NCBI RefSeq assembly: GCF_002161285.1
Contig: NZ_NFHH01000011.1
Location: forward strand, 62,001-126,000
Reading direction: 5' to 3'
From: Blautia sp. An81
Lineage (GTDB): Bacteria > Bacillota > Clostridia > Lachnospirales > Lachnospiraceae
Length of the DNA stretch: 64,000 bases
Below are positions 1 to 11,364 of this stretch, piece by piece; position 1 is the first letter of the stretch, and each line of letters opens with the position of its first letter. The notes under the pieces are model-generated. The model was not told the origin of the DNA and made no database searches. It was given only the letters and a program-made list of their open reading frames with translations. A program made the position numbers and the translations under genes.

Positions 1-280
1 TGTATAGGGATTCCTGAAGAAGTGTACTATAGGGAAAAATTCCTATTCCCTGTTCAAAGAAATGTCTTCGGCTGCTACAGTCCCTGCAGTATTCCTGTCC
101 GGGATCACTCAGTGGTCTGGAACACTTATAGCACCTTGGTCCTGTTACAGGTTGCAATTTTTCCCTGCAGCTGTCACAGATTTTCTGTCCCCGGAAGCCG
201 ATTATGTTATGACACACTGGGCAGTGCCGGGGATACAGAATATCCAGAAATGTATTCATTATTATTTTTTTATTTTTCAC
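1..280 (-). CDS. comF: ComF family protein, 5' part only (cut by window edge)
   Basis: Translating the minus strand from a GTG at 280 gives about 93 residues opening with a cysteine-rich double zinc ribbon (CPVC, CDSC, CYKC, CRDC), the N-terminus of ComF/amidophosphoribosyltransferase-like proteins linked to DNA uptake. The phosphoribosyltransferase domain lies beyond the edge. The GTG overlaps the recD2 stop (GTGA) with a GGGAGA ribosome site just upstream, so it is translationally coupled to recD2. An in-frame ATG at 259 is the alternative start. Confidence 0.8.
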   Translation of the reverse strand, partial: MKNKKIIMNTFLDILYPRHCPVCHNIIGFRGQKICDSCREKLQPVTGPRCYKCSRPLSDPGQEYCRDCSSRRHFFEQGIGIFPYSTLLQESLY

Positions 281-2508
281 TGAATCTCCCTGATTCTTAC
301 GTCCAAAGCTGTATATCGATTTTGTTCCATCTGATTGCTTTCCATATCAAAAAAGGTTCTTTCATCTCCCACAAGAGTCACGCATTTTCTGGCTCTCGTA
401 ACAGCGGTGTAAAGGAGATTTCGGTTCATCAGCATCTTAGGACCCTGAAGAAGGGGAATCACTACTGCAGGATACTCACTTCCCTGGGCTTTATGTATGG
501 TAATGGCATAGGCCAGCTCCAGTTCTTCCAGCTGCTTAAAAGAGTATTCCACGAATCTTTTCTCTTCAAATTCAACGGTTACTGTTTCTGCAAACAGGTT
601 AATCTCCCGGATGATTCCAGTATCTCCGTTAAAAACTCCTACTCCCTTTTCAACAGGTATACCGTAATTTCCCCTGATTTCCCACTCCAGCTGATAATTA
701 TTCTTTATCTGCATTACCTTATCACCTTCCCGAAAGAGCCCCTGTCCATGCTCTTTTTCCTTTTTCTCCGCCTCCGGAGGGTTCAAATACTGCTGCAGTA
801 TCACATTTAAGCGCTCCACTCCCAGCAGACCCTTTTTCATAGGGGTAAGGACCTGAATCTCATATGGAGAGGCTTCTACATACTTAGGAAGTTTCTTCTG
901 GATCAGAGTTATGACAATACTGATGATCACATTTGCATCATAGCGTTTCAGAAAGAAAAAATCCCTGCTCTTATTGTCAAGTATCACCGGTATTCCCTGG
1001 TTGATCTTATGAGCGTTCACCACAATATCGCTCTGGGATGCCTGCCGGAAGATTTTCACCAGTTCTACCACTGGAAACTGCCCTGAAGAGATAATATCTT
1101 TCAGTACGCTTCCTGGTCCTACACTTGGGAGCTGGTTTACGTCTCCCACCAGGATCAGGCGGGTTCCGGAAACAATTGCAGAAAGAAGGGCATGCATCAG
1201 AAATATATCTACCATAGACATTTCATCAATGATGATCACATCTGCCTCCAGAGGATTCTGGGCATTTCTCTCAAATCGGATGCTCTCCTGAGCCTGTTCA
1301 GGACCGCCGCTCAGTTCAAGAAGCCGATGTATGGTCTTTGCCTCATACCCGGTGGCCTCCGTCATCCTCTTAGCGGCCCTGCCTGTAGGCGCCGCCAGAC
1401 ATATATCCAGTTCTTCCATTTCAAAGTATCGGATAATGGCATTGATCGTAGTAGTCTTACCAGTCCCCGGACCTCCTGTGACAACCAAAAGTCCATTTTT
1501 CACTGCTTCCCGTACTGCCTCCTGCTGTTTTTCATCCAGCTCTATTCTGGCAGCTCTCTGTATCCTCTGAATCTTTTCATCCAGGATGTCCTCCTGCACA
1601 GTATCCTGAAGGTTTAATGTATGGAGCATCTGGGCTACATGAAGCTCTATCTGATAATAGGAAGAAGCATACACTGCCAGTTCTGCCGGCTTTCCTTCTC
1701 TGCATATCTCCCGGATCACTATCTTTCTGTCAATGGAAAGATCCGTCAGATGTTTCTCCATATATTCTTGTTCTACTCCCAGCAGCTCTTTGGCCCGGCC
1801 AAGCAGTACTTCTTTTGGCAGATAAACATGGCCTTCTCCTGATGCCTGAAGTAATATGTATAGAATACCGCTTCTGATGCGGTAATCTGAATCTGTATGG
1901 ATTCCAATCCTGGCGGCAATCTCATCTGCGATCTTAAAACCTACCCCGGGAATGTCCTCTGCCATTTTATAGGGATTCTCTTTCAGTATTCCGTACATCT
2001 CCTGCCCATACTGCCGGTATATTTTCATTCCCAGGTTCTGAGTAATCCCATATTGCTGAAGGAACATCATGGCCCTTCTCAGATCCGCTTTTTCTTCCAC
2101 CTGTTCTGCAATCTCTCTTGCCTTTCTTTCACTGATCCCTTTCACTTCCGCCAGTCTTTCCGGTTCTTCCTCAATGATCCGCAGCGTATCATCTCCAAAC
2201 TTTCTTACGATTCTGGCTGCAAGGGCCGCTCCTATCCCCTTAATAGCGCCTGATCCCAGATAGCGTTCCATTGCCAGAGAATCCTGTGGTATCACAGACT
2301 CATAGGAGCTTACAGAAAACTGCTTTCCGTAGGAAGGATGTCTTGTATAAACGCCTTTTGCCCGTATGGTCTCACCTTCATTAAGAAAGCGGAAAGTTCC
2401 CACACAGGTTATTTCCTCTCCCTCTGAAACCAGACAGGCCACTGTATATCCATTATCCCGATTCTGAAATATGATATGGTCTACATATCCTTCTATTGTT
2501 TCTTCCAC
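277..2508 (-). CDS. recD2: RecD2-type ATP-dependent DNA helicase
   Basis: 743 residues, full length for RecD2/TraA-like helicases of Firmicutes. Such enzymes unwind DNA 5'-3' without RecBC and act in repair and fork maintenance. The N-terminal third has an OB-like segment and helix-hairpin-helix repeats (about residues 80-200). A Walker A motif GGPGTGKTT sits near residue 341, DEMSMVD (Walker B) follows about 80 residues later, and the C-terminal helicase motif (ITIHKAQGSE) is intact. It is followed without a gap by comF, and mreB is upstream. Confidence 0.93.
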   Translation of the reverse strand: MEETIEGYVDHIIFQNRDNGYTVACLVSEGEEITCVGTFRFLNEGETIRAKGVYTRHPSYGKQFSVSSYESVIPQDSLAMERYLGSGAIKGIGAALAARIVRKFGDDTLRIIEEEPERLAEVKGISERKAREIAEQVEEKADLRRAMMFLQQYGITQNLGMKIYRQYGQEMYGILKENPYKMAEDIPGVGFKIADEIAARIGIHTDSDYRIRSGILYILLQASGEGHVYLPKEVLLGRAKELLGVEQEYMEKHLTDLSIDRKIVIREICREGKPAELAVYASSYYQIELHVAQMLHTLNLQDTVQEDILDEKIQRIQRAARIELDEKQQEAVREAVKNGLLVVTGGPGTGKTTTINAIIRYFEMEELDICLAAPTGRAAKRMTEATGYEAKTIHRLLELSGGPEQAQESIRFERNAQNPLEADVIIIDEMSMVDIFLMHALLSAIVSGTRLILVGDVNQLPSVGPGSVLKDIISSGQFPVVELVKIFRQASQSDIVVNAHKINQGIPVILDNKSRDFFFLKRYDANVIISIVITLIQKKLPKYVEASPYEIQVLTPMKKGLLGVERLNVILQQYLNPPEAEKKEKEHGQGLFREGDKVMQIKNNYQLEWEIRGNYGIPVEKGVGVFNGDTGIIREINLFAETVTVEFEEKRFVEYSFKQLEELELAYAITIHKAQGSEYPAVVIPLLQGPKMLMNRNLLYTAVTRARKCVTLVGDERTFFDMESNQMEQNRYTALDVRIREIQ

Positions 2509-2538
2509 ACTTCTTCCCTTCCATACCGTGTTTTAAGA

Positions 2539-3531
2539 TTATTTTCCTCCCAGCTTACTCATAAGCTCCATATACTGGCCAGTACCGATAGCCACTGCAA
2601 GGGCCGGCTCCTCTGCGACTACAGTATTAATCCCTGTCTCTTCCTCGATCAGCTGTTCCAGTCCTCCCAGAAGGGCCCCGCCGCCGGTAAGGACAATTCC
2701 TCTCTCCGCCACATCAGCAGCAAGTTCCGGCGGAGTTTTTTCAAGAATACTGTGTATAGTCTCCATAATCTGAGTTGCAGCGTCTTTTAAAGCCTCTCTG
2801 ATTTCTTCGGAAGTTATCGTAATACTTTTGGGAAGGCCGGTAATGGTGTCTCTTCCCTTTACCTCCATGGTCTTTGGCTCTGGCTGGGAATATACAGTAC
2901 CAATCTGGATTTTAATATCCTCTGCAGTACGTTCACCGATCATCAGATTATGTTTCTTTCTCACATAGCGCATAATGGCCTCGTCAAAGTTATCCCCTGC
3001 CACCTTGATAGAAGTGGAAACTACAGTTCCTCCAAGGGAGATAACTGCCACATCTGTAGTTCCTCCTCCGATGTCTACAATCATATTCCCAAAAGGCTTG
3101 GTGATGTCAATGCCAGCGCCTATGGCTGCTGCAATAGGCTCTTCAATAATAGATACTTCTCTGGCACCTGCCTGATAAGTGGCTTCTTCCACCGCCTTTT
3201 TTTCTACCTCTGTAATTCCGCTGGGGGCGCAGATGCTGATCCGGGGCTTCCGAAATGCCCTTTTTCCTATGGCTTTGGATATGAAATACTTCAGCATCTT
3301 TTCCGTAACCTCATAGTCAGAGATCACTCCCTGGCGCAGCGGACGCACTGCCACAATATTTCCCGGCGTCCTGCCTATCATCTGACGTGCCTCTTCCCCT
3401 ACAGCTCTGATCTTATTGCTGTCTTTATCATATGCAACAACGGAAGGCTCTTTCAGCACAATCCCCTTTCCTTTGGCGTATACCAGGATACTGGCTGTGC
3501 CTAAATCGATTCCAATATCTGAAGCTGCCAT
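2539..3531 (-). CDS. mreB: MreB/Mbl-like actin homologue, rod-shape determinant
   Basis: 330 residues with the actin-fold signature of MreB: the phosphate-1 loop (DLGTASILVYAKGKG) at the N-terminus, the phosphate-2 region IVDIGGGTTDVAVISLGG near residue 155 and the adenosine motif LTGGGALLGGL near 285. The family polymerises under the membrane and guides lateral cell-wall synthesis. mreC/mreD are not adjacent, so this is a stand-alone copy (mreB, mbl and mreBH are hard to separate by eye). A candidate -10 (TATAAT, 3578-3583) lies 47 bases upstream with a poor -35. Confidence 0.92.
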   Translation of the reverse strand: MAASDIGIDLGTASILVYAKGKGIVLKEPSVVAYDKDSNKIRAVGEEARQMIGRTPGNIVAVRPLRQGVISDYEVTEKMLKYFISKAIGKRAFRKPRISICAPSGITEVEKKAVEEATYQAGAREVSIIEEPIAAAIGAGIDITKPFGNMIVDIGGGTTDVAVISLGGTVVSTSIKVAGDNFDEAIMRYVRKKHNLMIGERTAEDIKIQIGTVYSQPEPKTMEVKGRDTITGLPKSITITSEEIREALKDAATQIMETIHSILEKTPPELAADVAERGIVLTGGGALLGGLEQLIEEETGINTVVAEEPALAVAIGTGQYMELMSKLGGK

Positions 3532-3613
3532 TTACACTGCCCCTTTCTGATTTTCTGTTATTCAACATTCAACATTTATTATATCCAACTTGTCCCTCGT
3601 TGAAAAGGGCCAA

Positions 3614-6460
3614 TCATCTCAAATATTTTGACACATAACGACCCGTATAGGAAAGAGGATTTTTCGCAATCTCCTCAGGAGTTCCGCTGGCAATAACTGT
3701 GCCTCCCTGATCTCCCCCCTCCGGGCCTATATCAATAATATAATCCGCTGTCTTGATCACATCCAGATTGTGTTCAATTACCACTACTGTATTTCCTCCC
3801 TCTGACAGTCTTCGGAGGATTTCTATAAGCTTGTGCACATCTGCAAAGTGCAGACCTGTAGTAGGCTCGTCCAGAATATAAATTGTCTTGCCCGTTCCTC
3901 TTTTACTCAGTTCTGTAGCCAGTTTGATACGCTGAGCCTCGCCGCCTGAAAGCTCTGTAGAAGGCTGTCCCAGTCTGATGTAAGAAAGGCCCACATCATA
4001 CAAAGTCTGGATCTTCCTCTTAATAGAAGGGATATGGTCAAAGAATTCCAGAGCCTCTTCTACTGTCATATTCAGAACATCATAGATACTTTTCCCTTTG
4101 TATTTTACCTCAAGGGTTTCCCTGCTATACCTTTTTCCATGGCACACCTCACAGGGGACATATACATCAGGAAGGAAATGCATCTCAATTTTCAGGATTC
4201 CGTCACCGCTGCAGGCCTCGCACCTGCCGCCCTTTACATTAAAGCTGAATCTGCCCTTTTTATAGCCTCTGGCTTTTGCATCAGAAGTAGCGGCAAACAA
4301 GTCCCTGATCTGGTCAAAAACTCCTGTATAAGTTGCCGGATTAGAACGAGGGGTACGCCCGATAGGGGACTGGTCAATATTGATCACCTTGTCAAGCTGC
4401 TCTACGCCTTCAATACATTTATGTTTGCCGGGAATGGTCCTGGCATGGTTCAGCTTTCTAGCAAGGCTTTTATATAATACCTCATTGACCAGAGAACTTT
4501 TCCCAGAACCGGATACGCCGGTGACACAGGTCATCACTCCCAAAGGAATCTTTACATCTATATTTTTCAGATTGTTTTCCGCCGCTTTTCTTATGGTCAG
4601 ATATCCTGTTGGCTTTCTCCGTTCCTTTGGAACGGGAATCTTCTTCTTGCCGCTCAGATACTGGCCGGTGATGGAGTTAGGATTTTCCATGATCTCTTCT
4701 GCCGTACCGATAGCCACCAGTTCCCCTCCATGTTCTCCCGCACCGGGCCCGATATCTACGATACAATCTGCCTCTCTCATGGTATCCTCATCATGTTCCA
4801 CCACAATCAGAGAATTGCCCAGATCCCGCAAATGCTTTAAGGTCGCCAGAAGCTTGTCATTATCCCTCTGGTGGAGGCCAATACTGGGCTCATCCAGAAT
4901 ATAAGCTACCCCTACCAGCCCGGATCCAATCTGGGTGGCCAGGCGGATTCTCTGTGCTTCTCCTCCTGACAAAGTACCTGTGGCTCTGGACAAAGTCAGA
5001 TATTCCAGCCCTACATTGACCAGAAATCCTACTCGGGCCCGAATTTCCTTCAGCACCTGCTCTCCGATCATTTCCTGGGTAGGCGTCAGTTTCAGCTCAT
5101 CCATGAATCTCTGGAGACTGCTGATAGAAAGAGAAGTTACCTCATGGATATTTTTATCTCCCACAGTTACCGCCAAGGCCTCAGGCTTCAAACGTTGTCC
5201 CTTGCAGGAAGGACAGGGTGTAATCCTCATAAAAGTTTCATACTCCTGTTTTATAGAATCTGACCCTGTTTCCTTATAGCGTCTTTCGACATTTTTAATA
5301 AGGCCTTCAAAAGCCACGTCATAAACCCCTTCTCCACGCTGGCCTTTGTAATGTACCTTTACTTTTTTCCCATCAGTTCCATGTATAAGAATATCCTGGA
5401 CTTTCTGGGGATATTGTTCAAAGGGAGTGTTCAGGTCAAATCCGTATTCTTCTGCTAAAGCATCCAGGATTGCTCTGCTAAAACTCCCTTTATCTGTACA
5501 GGACTGCCAACCCAGGACTGTAATTGCTCCTTCCTGTATACTTAGAGTTTTATCTGGTATCATCAGATCTACATCAAATTCCATCTTATATCCCAGGCCA
5601 TAGCAGGAAGGGCAGGCCCCGAAAGGATTGTTAAAGGAAAAGCTCCGAGGCTCGATTTCATCAATACTGATTCCACAATCCGGGCAGGCAAAGCTCTGGC
5701 TGAAATTCAGGATATTCCCATCCATAGTATCCACCATCAGACGGCCCTCTGCCAGATTCAGCACCGTTTCAATAGAATCTGTGAGACGTTTCTCTATTCC
5801 TTCTTTTACAATAAGGCGGTCCACCACGATCTCGATGTTATGTTTTTTGTTCTTATCCAGCTGGATCTCTTCGCTGAGCTCATAGAGGTTTCCGTCAATC
5901 TGAACCCTCACATATCCGCTTTTTCTGGCCTGTTCCAGGAGTTTGGCATGAGTTCCTTTCCTTCCTCTTACCACAGGAGCCAGAAGCTGGAGTCTGGTCC
6001 TCTCAGGAAGCTTCATAAGCTGGTCCACCATCTGATCCACTGTCTGTTTTTTTATCTCACGTCCGCATTTCGGACAGTGGGGAATACCGATCCTGGCATA
6101 AAGGAGACGGAAATAATCATAGATTTCCGTCACTGTCCCTACTGTAGAACGGGGATTTCGATTCGTTGATTTCTGGTCAATCGATATTGCCGGAGAAAGT
6201 CCCTCGATACTTTCCACATCCGGTTTTTCCATCTGCCCTAAAAACTGCCGGGCATAGGAAGAAAGAGATTCCATATATCTTCTCTGTCCTTCTGCATAGA
6301 TCGTGTCAAAAGCCAGTGAACTTTTTCCTGAACCGCTGAGCCCCGTCAGTACCACCAGCTCATTTCTGGGAATATCCACATCCAGATTTTTTAAATTATT
6401 TTCATTAGCACCTCTAATTTTTATAAACTGTCTGGGCTGCATTTTCACTGCCATATTCAT
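3614..6460 (-). CDS. uvrA: Excinuclease ABC subunit A
   Basis: About 946 residues, full length. UvrA is the damage-sensing ATPase dimer of nucleotide-excision repair. Two ABC ATPase halves are visible: GLSGSGKSS near residue 40 and GVSGSGKSS near 640, each with a later LSGGEAQR signature, plus CxxC zinc modules ([20 protein letters not shown]). The annotated ATG at 6460 has its GAGG too close; the ATG at 6454 (third codon) is better spaced and is probably the true start. uvrB and uvrC are not in this window. Confidence 0.95.
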   Translation of the reverse strand: MNMAVKMQPRQFIKIRGANENNLKNLDVDIPRNELVVLTGLSGSGKSSLAFDTIYAEGQRRYMESLSSYARQFLGQMEKPDVESIEGLSPAISIDQKSTNRNPRSTVGTVTEIYDYFRLLYARIGIPHCPKCGREIKKQTVDQMVDQLMKLPERTRLQLLAPVVRGRKGTHAKLLEQARKSGYVRVQIDGNLYELSEEIQLDKNKKHNIEIVVDRLIVKEGIEKRLTDSIETVLNLAEGRLMVDTMDGNILNFSQSFACPDCGISIDEIEPRSFSFNNPFGACPSCYGLGYKMEFDVDLMIPDKTLSIQEGAITVLGWQSCTDKGSFSRAILDALAEEYGFDLNTPFEQYPQKVQDILIHGTDGKKVKVHYKGQRGEGVYDVAFEGLIKNVERRYKETGSDSIKQEYETFMRITPCPSCKGQRLKPEALAVTVGDKNIHEVTSLSISSLQRFMDELKLTPTQEMIGEQVLKEIRARVGFLVNVGLEYLTLSRATGTLSGGEAQRIRLATQIGSGLVGVAYILDEPSIGLHQRDNDKLLATLKHLRDLGNSLIVVEHDEDTMREADCIVDIGPGAGEHGGELVAIGTAEEIMENPNSITGQYLSGKKKIPVPKERRKPTGYLTIRKAAENNLKNIDVKIPLGVMTCVTGVSGSGKSSLVNEVLYKSLARKLNHARTIPGKHKCIEGVEQLDKVINIDQSPIGRTPRSNPATYTGVFDQIRDLFAATSDAKARGYKKGRFSFNVKGGRCEACSGDGILKIEMHFLPDVYVPCEVCHGKRYSRETLEVKYKGKSIYDVLNMTVEEALEFFDHIPSIKRKIQTLYDVGLSYIRLGQPSTELSGGEAQRIKLATELSKRGTGKTIYILDEPTTGLHFADVHKLIEILRRLSEGGNTVVVIEHNLDVIKTADYIIDIGPEGGDQGGTVIASGTPEEIAKNPLSYTGRYVSKYLR

Positions 6461-6598
6461 TCCTCACTATCTTTTCTATATTATCTTCTTTTCCCGCCCC
6501 ATTACACTGTAAAGCAGGGAGCCAGACGAATATTCCTGTTCTTTTACATAAGTGCAATTAGCAAGTCCGTATTTTGGTTATTTATTGTTTGCTGTACC

Positions 6599-6627
6599 AG
6601 TATATCATATACGTCTGGTTAATTCAA
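6599..6627 (-). promoter_or_regulatory. Probable promoter of uvrA
   Basis: On the minus strand TTGAAT (plus 6622-6627), a 17-base spacer and TATACT (plus 6599-6604). This predicts a leader of about 130 bases before uvrA. I saw no LexA-type box (GAAC N4 GTTC) overlapping it. Confidence 0.65.
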
Positions 6628-6688
6628 ACATTTGTTCTGTTATCTGTTTAAAAAGTAAATATTCAGCCATATGTCTTAGAAATGCTGC

Positions 6689-6720
6689 AAAAAATGGAGC
6701 TGCCCTAGAGCAGCTCCAAA
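6689..6720 (-). terminator. Intrinsic terminator after the CBS-domain gene
   Basis: Stem GGAGCTGC / GCAGCTCC (6696-6717) with a short loop, followed on the minus strand by a run of T. It ends the CBS gene transcript just before the uvrA promoter. A-runs on the other side make it potentially bidirectional. Confidence 0.8.
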
Positions 6721-6725
6721 AACCC

Positions 6726-7145
6726 CTACCTTTCCTTTGGTTCCTTACCACAGGATGAACATATATACTGCATGATATCTCTTCTCGTCACAATACCAAT
6801 AAAATTCTTCTGGTCATCTACAACGGGAACAAAATTCTGCCGCATGGCTTTTTCCATCAGATCCTCCATATCAGAGTCCACTCTTACAGGAGCGTAATCC
6901 ATACGCCTTTTAAAGGAAGTAATGGGAACATCCTCAGCGGCTTTCATATTCAGCGAACTGCGGTTTCTAAGTCCCCACAATATATCTCCTTCTGTAAGCG
7001 TCCCTACATATTTGCCCCTATCATTGATAATGGGGATACAGGAATATCTGTGGGCTTCCATTTTCTCCAGCGTCTGACCCAGTGTATAAGAATCATGTAT
7101 ATATGTAACGTCTTCCTTGGGGGTAAGAAAAAATAGTATGTTCAT
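6726..7145 (-). CDS. Protein with two CBS domains
   Basis: 139 residues made almost only of a CBS pair (about 10-65 and 75-135). CBS pairs bind adenosine ligands such as AMP, ATP or c-di-AMP and normally regulate another protein or domain; none is fused here. The ATG at 7145 is preferred because GGAGGG lies four bases before it. A C-terminal CSSCGK motif is unusual for a bare CBS protein. It is a single gene with its own terminator; its partner is unknown. Confidence 0.8.
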   Translation of the reverse strand: MNILFFLTPKEDVTYIHDSYTLGQTLEKMEAHRYSCIPIINDRGKYVGTLTEGDILWGLRNRSSLNMKAAEDVPITSFKRRMDYAPVRVDSDMEDLMEKAMRQNFVPVVDDQKNFIGIVTRRDIMQYICSSCGKEPKER

Positions 7146-7260
7146 AATACCCTCCACATAATTTACTCTTTATCTATTCTGACACATTCGGAGGAAGAAA
7201 TCCAGTGAAAAGCTATAAACATTTATAAAAAATCTATTAATAACTTTCAGGTCAGTTTTG

Positions 7261-8403
7261 TCAGTCAAAAATAAAGTCTGAGAGCACCTGATTGCTTACC
7301 AGGATTCCTGCCTGGGAAAGCCGTATTCTGTCCTTGGATGCCTCCAGCATCCCGTTTTCCAGATGTTTCTGCAGGGCTTTTTCATAGACCATGTCCAGAT
7401 CTCTCCCGAAGATCCTGCGGAATTCTTTTCTGGATACTCCTTCTGTTTTTCTCAGGCCCAGAAACATAAATTCTTCCATCTGGCGAGGTTCTTCCAGAAA
7501 TTCCACCTCTTCCCGAAGTCTTTTGGGATTCTGGCTGCCCTCTATATATTTTTCCCAGTCTCTGGTATTAGACATCCGGATATTATGGACCATAGAAGCA
7601 GCTCCCAGCCCCAGCCCCAAATAATCTTTCCTCTCCCAGTAACGCAGATTATGCCGGGACTTCCTGGATGGTCTGGCGTAATTAGATATTTCATACTGCT
7701 CAAAGCCATGTTCTTTTAAATACTTCCCTGTCCACAGATAAATTTCTCTGGAGGTCTCTTCATCCGGCAGAAGCTCCTCATGCTCTCCATATTTCTCATA
7801 AAATTCTGTTCCCTTTTCAATGATCAGCTGATATACGGAAATATGTTCCAGAGGCGTTTCCTGAAGGATTTCCAGTTCTTCTTTCCATTCTTCCAGCGTC
7901 TGTCCGGGAAGAGAGGAAATCAAGTCTGCACTGATATTATCAAAGCCAGCCTCTCTGGCCATTCTGTAGCTGTCCAGAAAGTCTCCATAGGTATGGATTC
8001 TCCCCAAAAGCTTCAGGTTCTCATTTTTCACAGACTGGAGTCCAATGCTCAGACGGTTGATCCCCAGCTCTCTATACAACAGCAGCTTTTCTTTCTGGGC
8101 GGTTCCCGGATTCATCTCCAGGGTAATTTCCGCATCTTTTTCTACCCGGAAGGTATCCCGGATTTTCTTCAGTATCCTTTCTGTCTGTTCTCCTTCAAGA
8201 ACAGAAGGTGTCCCTCCGCCAAAAAACACCGTAGAAACCCGGTAGTCTTTGGCAAATTCACTGTAACTGCTGATTTCTTTTTCCAGGGCCTGGACATAAG
8301 CCTCTCTCTCTTCACCGCTGCCTTTCCAGGAGAGGAAATCGCAGTATGCGCATTTCTTTACGCAGAATGGGATATGAATATATAGTCCTAAATCTTTTTT
8401 CAT
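7261..8403 (-). CDS. hemW: Radical SAM protein HemW (heme chaperone-like)
   Basis: 380 residues, normal length for HemW/oxygen-independent coproporphyrinogen oxidase-like proteins. The radical SAM cluster motif is CVKKCAYC near residue 14, followed by FFGGGTPS and the HemW C-terminal domain. HemW binds heme and is not the coproporphyrinogen oxidase itself. The start has GGGAG seven bases upstream. It sits directly downstream of lepA (17-base gap), a lepA-hemW order common in Firmicutes. Confidence 0.9.
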   Translation of the reverse strand: MKKDLGLYIHIPFCVKKCAYCDFLSWKGSGEEREAYVQALEKEISSYSEFAKDYRVSTVFFGGGTPSVLEGEQTERILKKIRDTFRVEKDAEITLEMNPGTAQKEKLLLYRELGINRLSIGLQSVKNENLKLLGRIHTYGDFLDSYRMAREAGFDNISADLISSLPGQTLEEWKEELEILQETPLEHISVYQLIIEKGTEFYEKYGEHEELLPDEETSREIYLWTGKYLKEHGFEQYEISNYARPSRKSRHNLRYWERKDYLGLGLGAASMVHNIRMSNTRDWEKYIEGSQNPKRLREEVEFLEEPRQMEEFMFLGLRKTEGVSRKEFRRIFGRDLDMVYEKALQKHLENGMLEASKDRIRLSQAGILVSNQVLSDFIFD

Positions 8404-8420
8404 GATAATTCTCCCAGAGC

Positions 8421-10235
8421 TTATTTATCGTCCAGTTTCAGCACGCTCATAAAGGCCTTCTGAGGAATCTCCACATTACCGATCTGGCGCATCCTCTTCT
8501 TTCCTTCCTTCTGTTTTTCCAGCAGCTTTCTCTTACGGGAAATATCACCGCCGTAACACTTGGCAAGTACATCTTTCCTCAGCGCCTTTACTGTCTCTCT
8601 GGCAATGATCTTGCTTCCGATTGCCGCCTGAATAGGAATCTCAAAAAGCTGTCTTGGGATTTCTTCTTTCAGCTTTTCGCACATCTTTCTGCCTCTGTCA
8701 TAGGCAGAACCGGAGAACACAATAAAGGACAATGCGTCTACTTCTTCTTTATTCACCAGAATGTCCAGCTTCACCAGGTCGCTCTGCTCATATCCAAGCA
8801 TCTCATAGTCAAAGGACGCATAGCCTCTGGAACGGGATTTCAGAGCGTCAAAAAAGTCGTAGATGATTTCATTAAGAGGCAGGTGGTAATGGAGGAGGGC
8901 TCTGGTGGTCTCCATATATTCCATTCCCTGGTACTGTCCTCTTCTCTCCTGGCAAAGCTCCATAATGGGACCGATAAACTCTGTGGTCACCATAATCTCC
9001 GCTTTTACCATAGGCTCTTCCATATATTCAATCTCTGAAGGATCTGGAAGATTGGATGGATTTGTCAGTTCTATTACTTCTCCGTTGGTCTTGTGAACCT
9101 TGTAGACAACCCCTGGAGCTGTCGTTACCAGGTCCAGGTTATATTCCCTTTCCAGTCTTTCCTGGATGATCTCCAGATGAAGGAGTCCCAGAAAACCGCA
9201 GCGGAAGCCAAAGCCCAGAGCTATAGAGGTCTCTGGTTCAAAAAACAGTGAAGCGTCGTTAAGCTGCAGTTTTTCCAATGCATCTCTCAGATCTTCATAC
9301 TTGGCCCCGTCTGCCGGATATACACCGCAGAATACCATGGGATTTACTTTCTTATAGCCGGGAAGAGGTTCCCCACAGGGATTTTCATCATCTGTGATAG
9401 TATCTCCCACCCGGGTATCCTTCACATTTTTAATACTGGCAGTAATATATCCTACCATTCCTGCAGAGAGCTCCTCACAGGAAATCAACTGTCCGGCGCC
9501 AAAATAACCTACTTCCACTACTTCTTCCACTGCTCCTGTAGCCATCATACGGATCTTGGTGCCTTTTTTCACTGTTCCTTCCATAATCCTGCAGAATACG
9601 ATAACGCCTCTGTAGGAATCATAGATAGAATCAAAGATCAGCGCCTGAAGGGGATTATCCGGACTCCCTTTCGGTGCCGGCACTTTCTTTACAATCTGCT
9701 CTAATACTTCATCGATATTCAGTCCTGTTTTAGCTGAAATCTGAGGAGCATCCTGAGCTTCAATTCCGATCACATCCTCGATTTCATTGATCACCCTTTC
9801 CGGTTCTGCACTTGGCAGATCGATCTTATTGATTACCGGAAACACATCCAGGTCATGGTCCAGGGCAAGATACACATTTGCTAAAGTCTGGGCTTCAATC
9901 CCCTGGGCAGCATCCACTACAAGAATCGCTCCGTCACAGGCTGCCAGACTTCTGGACACCTCATAGTTGAAGTCCACGTGTCCCGGCGTATCGATAAGAT
10001 TAAAAATATATTCCTCACCGTCTTTTGCCTTATAAACCGTACGGACAGCCTGGGATTTGATAGTAATTCCTCTTTCCCGTTCCAGATCCATATTATCCAG
10101 AACCTGTGACTGCATCTCCCGTTCTGTAAGCAGACCGGTCCTTTCAATAATACGGTCCGCCAGGGTGGATTTCCCATGGTCTATATGTGCAATAATACAA
10201 AAATTACGGATTTTGCTCTGGTCTATTGCAGGCAT
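8421..10235 (-). CDS. lepA: Elongation factor 4 (back-translocating GTPase)
   Basis: 604 residues, full length. The G1 motif AHIDHGKST is at residues 16-24, followed by the DTPGH and NKIDLPSA G-motifs, EF-G-like domains II, III and V, and the LepA-specific C-terminal domain with a basic tail. It acts on stalled or newly assembling ribosomes. AGGAGG lies just before the ATG. Upstream is the end of the polysaccharide operon (48-base gap). Confidence 0.96.
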   Translation of the reverse strand: MPAIDQSKIRNFCIIAHIDHGKSTLADRIIERTGLLTEREMQSQVLDNMDLERERGITIKSQAVRTVYKAKDGEEYIFNLIDTPGHVDFNYEVSRSLAACDGAILVVDAAQGIEAQTLANVYLALDHDLDVFPVINKIDLPSAEPERVINEIEDVIGIEAQDAPQISAKTGLNIDEVLEQIVKKVPAPKGSPDNPLQALIFDSIYDSYRGVIVFCRIMEGTVKKGTKIRMMATGAVEEVVEVGYFGAGQLISCEELSAGMVGYITASIKNVKDTRVGDTITDDENPCGEPLPGYKKVNPMVFCGVYPADGAKYEDLRDALEKLQLNDASLFFEPETSIALGFGFRCGFLGLLHLEIIQERLEREYNLDLVTTAPGVVYKVHKTNGEVIELTNPSNLPDPSEIEYMEEPMVKAEIMVTTEFIGPIMELCQERRGQYQGMEYMETTRALLHYHLPLNEIIYDFFDALKSRSRGYASFDYEMLGYEQSDLVKLDILVNKEEVDALSFIVFSGSAYDRGRKMCEKLKEEIPRQLFEIPIQAAIGSKIIARETVKALRKDVLAKCYGGDISRKRKLLEKQKEGKKRMRQIGNVEIPQKAFMSVLKLDDK

Positions 10236-10283
10236 AAATGTTCCTCCTGTAAGTATATATGTTCTCTCATTATAATCTAAAAT

Positions 10284-11333
10284 CTATACATTTAATATTT
10301 TTAACGTATGCTCTATTCCCTTTTCTGCCGGATAATTTCCTACCCATCCTAATGACTCTATTTTTCTGCTGTCTAAAACCTGTCGTTCTATAGGAGAGCG
10401 TTCCTGAAGCGCTGTCAGGTCAGGGTTCTCAAAAACCACCTTTCGTCCTGAAAACTCAGCAACCAGTCTGGCAAACTCAGCAATTGTTAATCTTGAATCT
10501 TTATTTGCTATATTATAGGCTTCTCTTGGAGCCCCATTCAGCAAAATCGTCAGAAGCGCTGAAACACAGTCTGCCACATAGCAGTATGACCGCATCTGGT
10601 TTCCAGCACTTTTTAAAATAATATCTTCCCCTTTCAGGGCATTTCTTATAAACTGTGCTGTCGCCCTATTATCTCTGTCTGACATGTTAGGGCCATAGGT
10701 GTGACAGGGTCGGGCAATCACCACATCCAGACCATACTGCTGACTATAAGAACAGCATAGGGTTTCCGCTGCCCTTTTTCCCGACGGATAACAAGAGCGA
10801 GGCTCTAAAATATTTATATATCCGCTGTAATCCTCGGAAAATTCTTTTTCCAAAGAATTTCCCTGTCCATATATTTCTCCTGAAGATACATATAGAAATC
10901 TTTTTGCTCTATGCTCTCTTCCATACTCCAGCAGCCGATAAGTTCCCAGCACATTGCTCATTAAAGTTTCTACCGGTTTCTCCCGGAAGGCGGCGGGATG
11001 CGCATTACTTGCTCCGTGTACTACATAATCTACATCAGCATTAAGTTTTAATGATTCATTGATATCTCCCTCAATAAAAATTAAATTTTCTGTTTTTACT
11101 CCACAGAAACGTTCCTGGAGCCGCTCCCTATCCCTTCCCAGTGCATAAACTGTAATATTGGTATCTGAAATTTTGTTGGCAGCAAGGAACAGATCCACCA
11201 TATAGGAACCAATCAGCCCGGTAGCCCCGGCAATCAGTACAGAAGAACCATTTAACTTATTCCAGTCCTTAACCTGCTTCATTGCCTGTTCTAAATCCTC
11301 TTTATATACTTGACTGTCATATAAAAAATGCAT
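10284..11333 (-). CDS. NAD(P)-dependent epimerase/dehydratase (extended SDR)
   Basis: 349 residues. It has the Rossmann motif GATGLIGSY near residue 35, catalytic YPSGKRAAE (YxxxK) near residue 180 and the substrate-loop RPCHTYGPN, all typical of extended short-chain dehydrogenases acting on nucleotide sugars. It is the last gene of the polysaccharide operon and follows the IspD-like cytidylyltransferase by 31 bases. In such pairs the SDR may reduce or rearrange the CDP- or NDP-linked product; the exact substrate cannot be read from the sequence. Confidence 0.8.
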   Translation of the reverse strand: MHFLYDSQVYKEDLEQAMKQVKDWNKLNGSSVLIAGATGLIGSYMVDLFLAANKISDTNITVYALGRDRERLQERFCGVKTENLIFIEGDINESLKLNADVDYVVHGASNAHPAAFREKPVETLMSNVLGTYRLLEYGREHRAKRFLYVSSGEIYGQGNSLEKEFSEDYSGYINILEPRSCYPSGKRAAETLCCSYSQQYGLDVVIARPCHTYGPNMSDRDNRATAQFIRNALKGEDIILKSAGNQMRSYCYVADCVSALLTILLNGAPREAYNIANKDSRLTIAEFARLVAEFSGRKVVFENPDLTALQERSPIERQVLDSRKIESLGWVGNYPAEKGIEHTLKILNV

Positions 11334-11364
11334 TATCCTTACTCTCCGTTACAATTATGGTTTG

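Noticed and set aside
6461-6598. LexA box for uvrA
   Set aside because: No GAAC N4 GTTC-like site seen near the predicted promoter.
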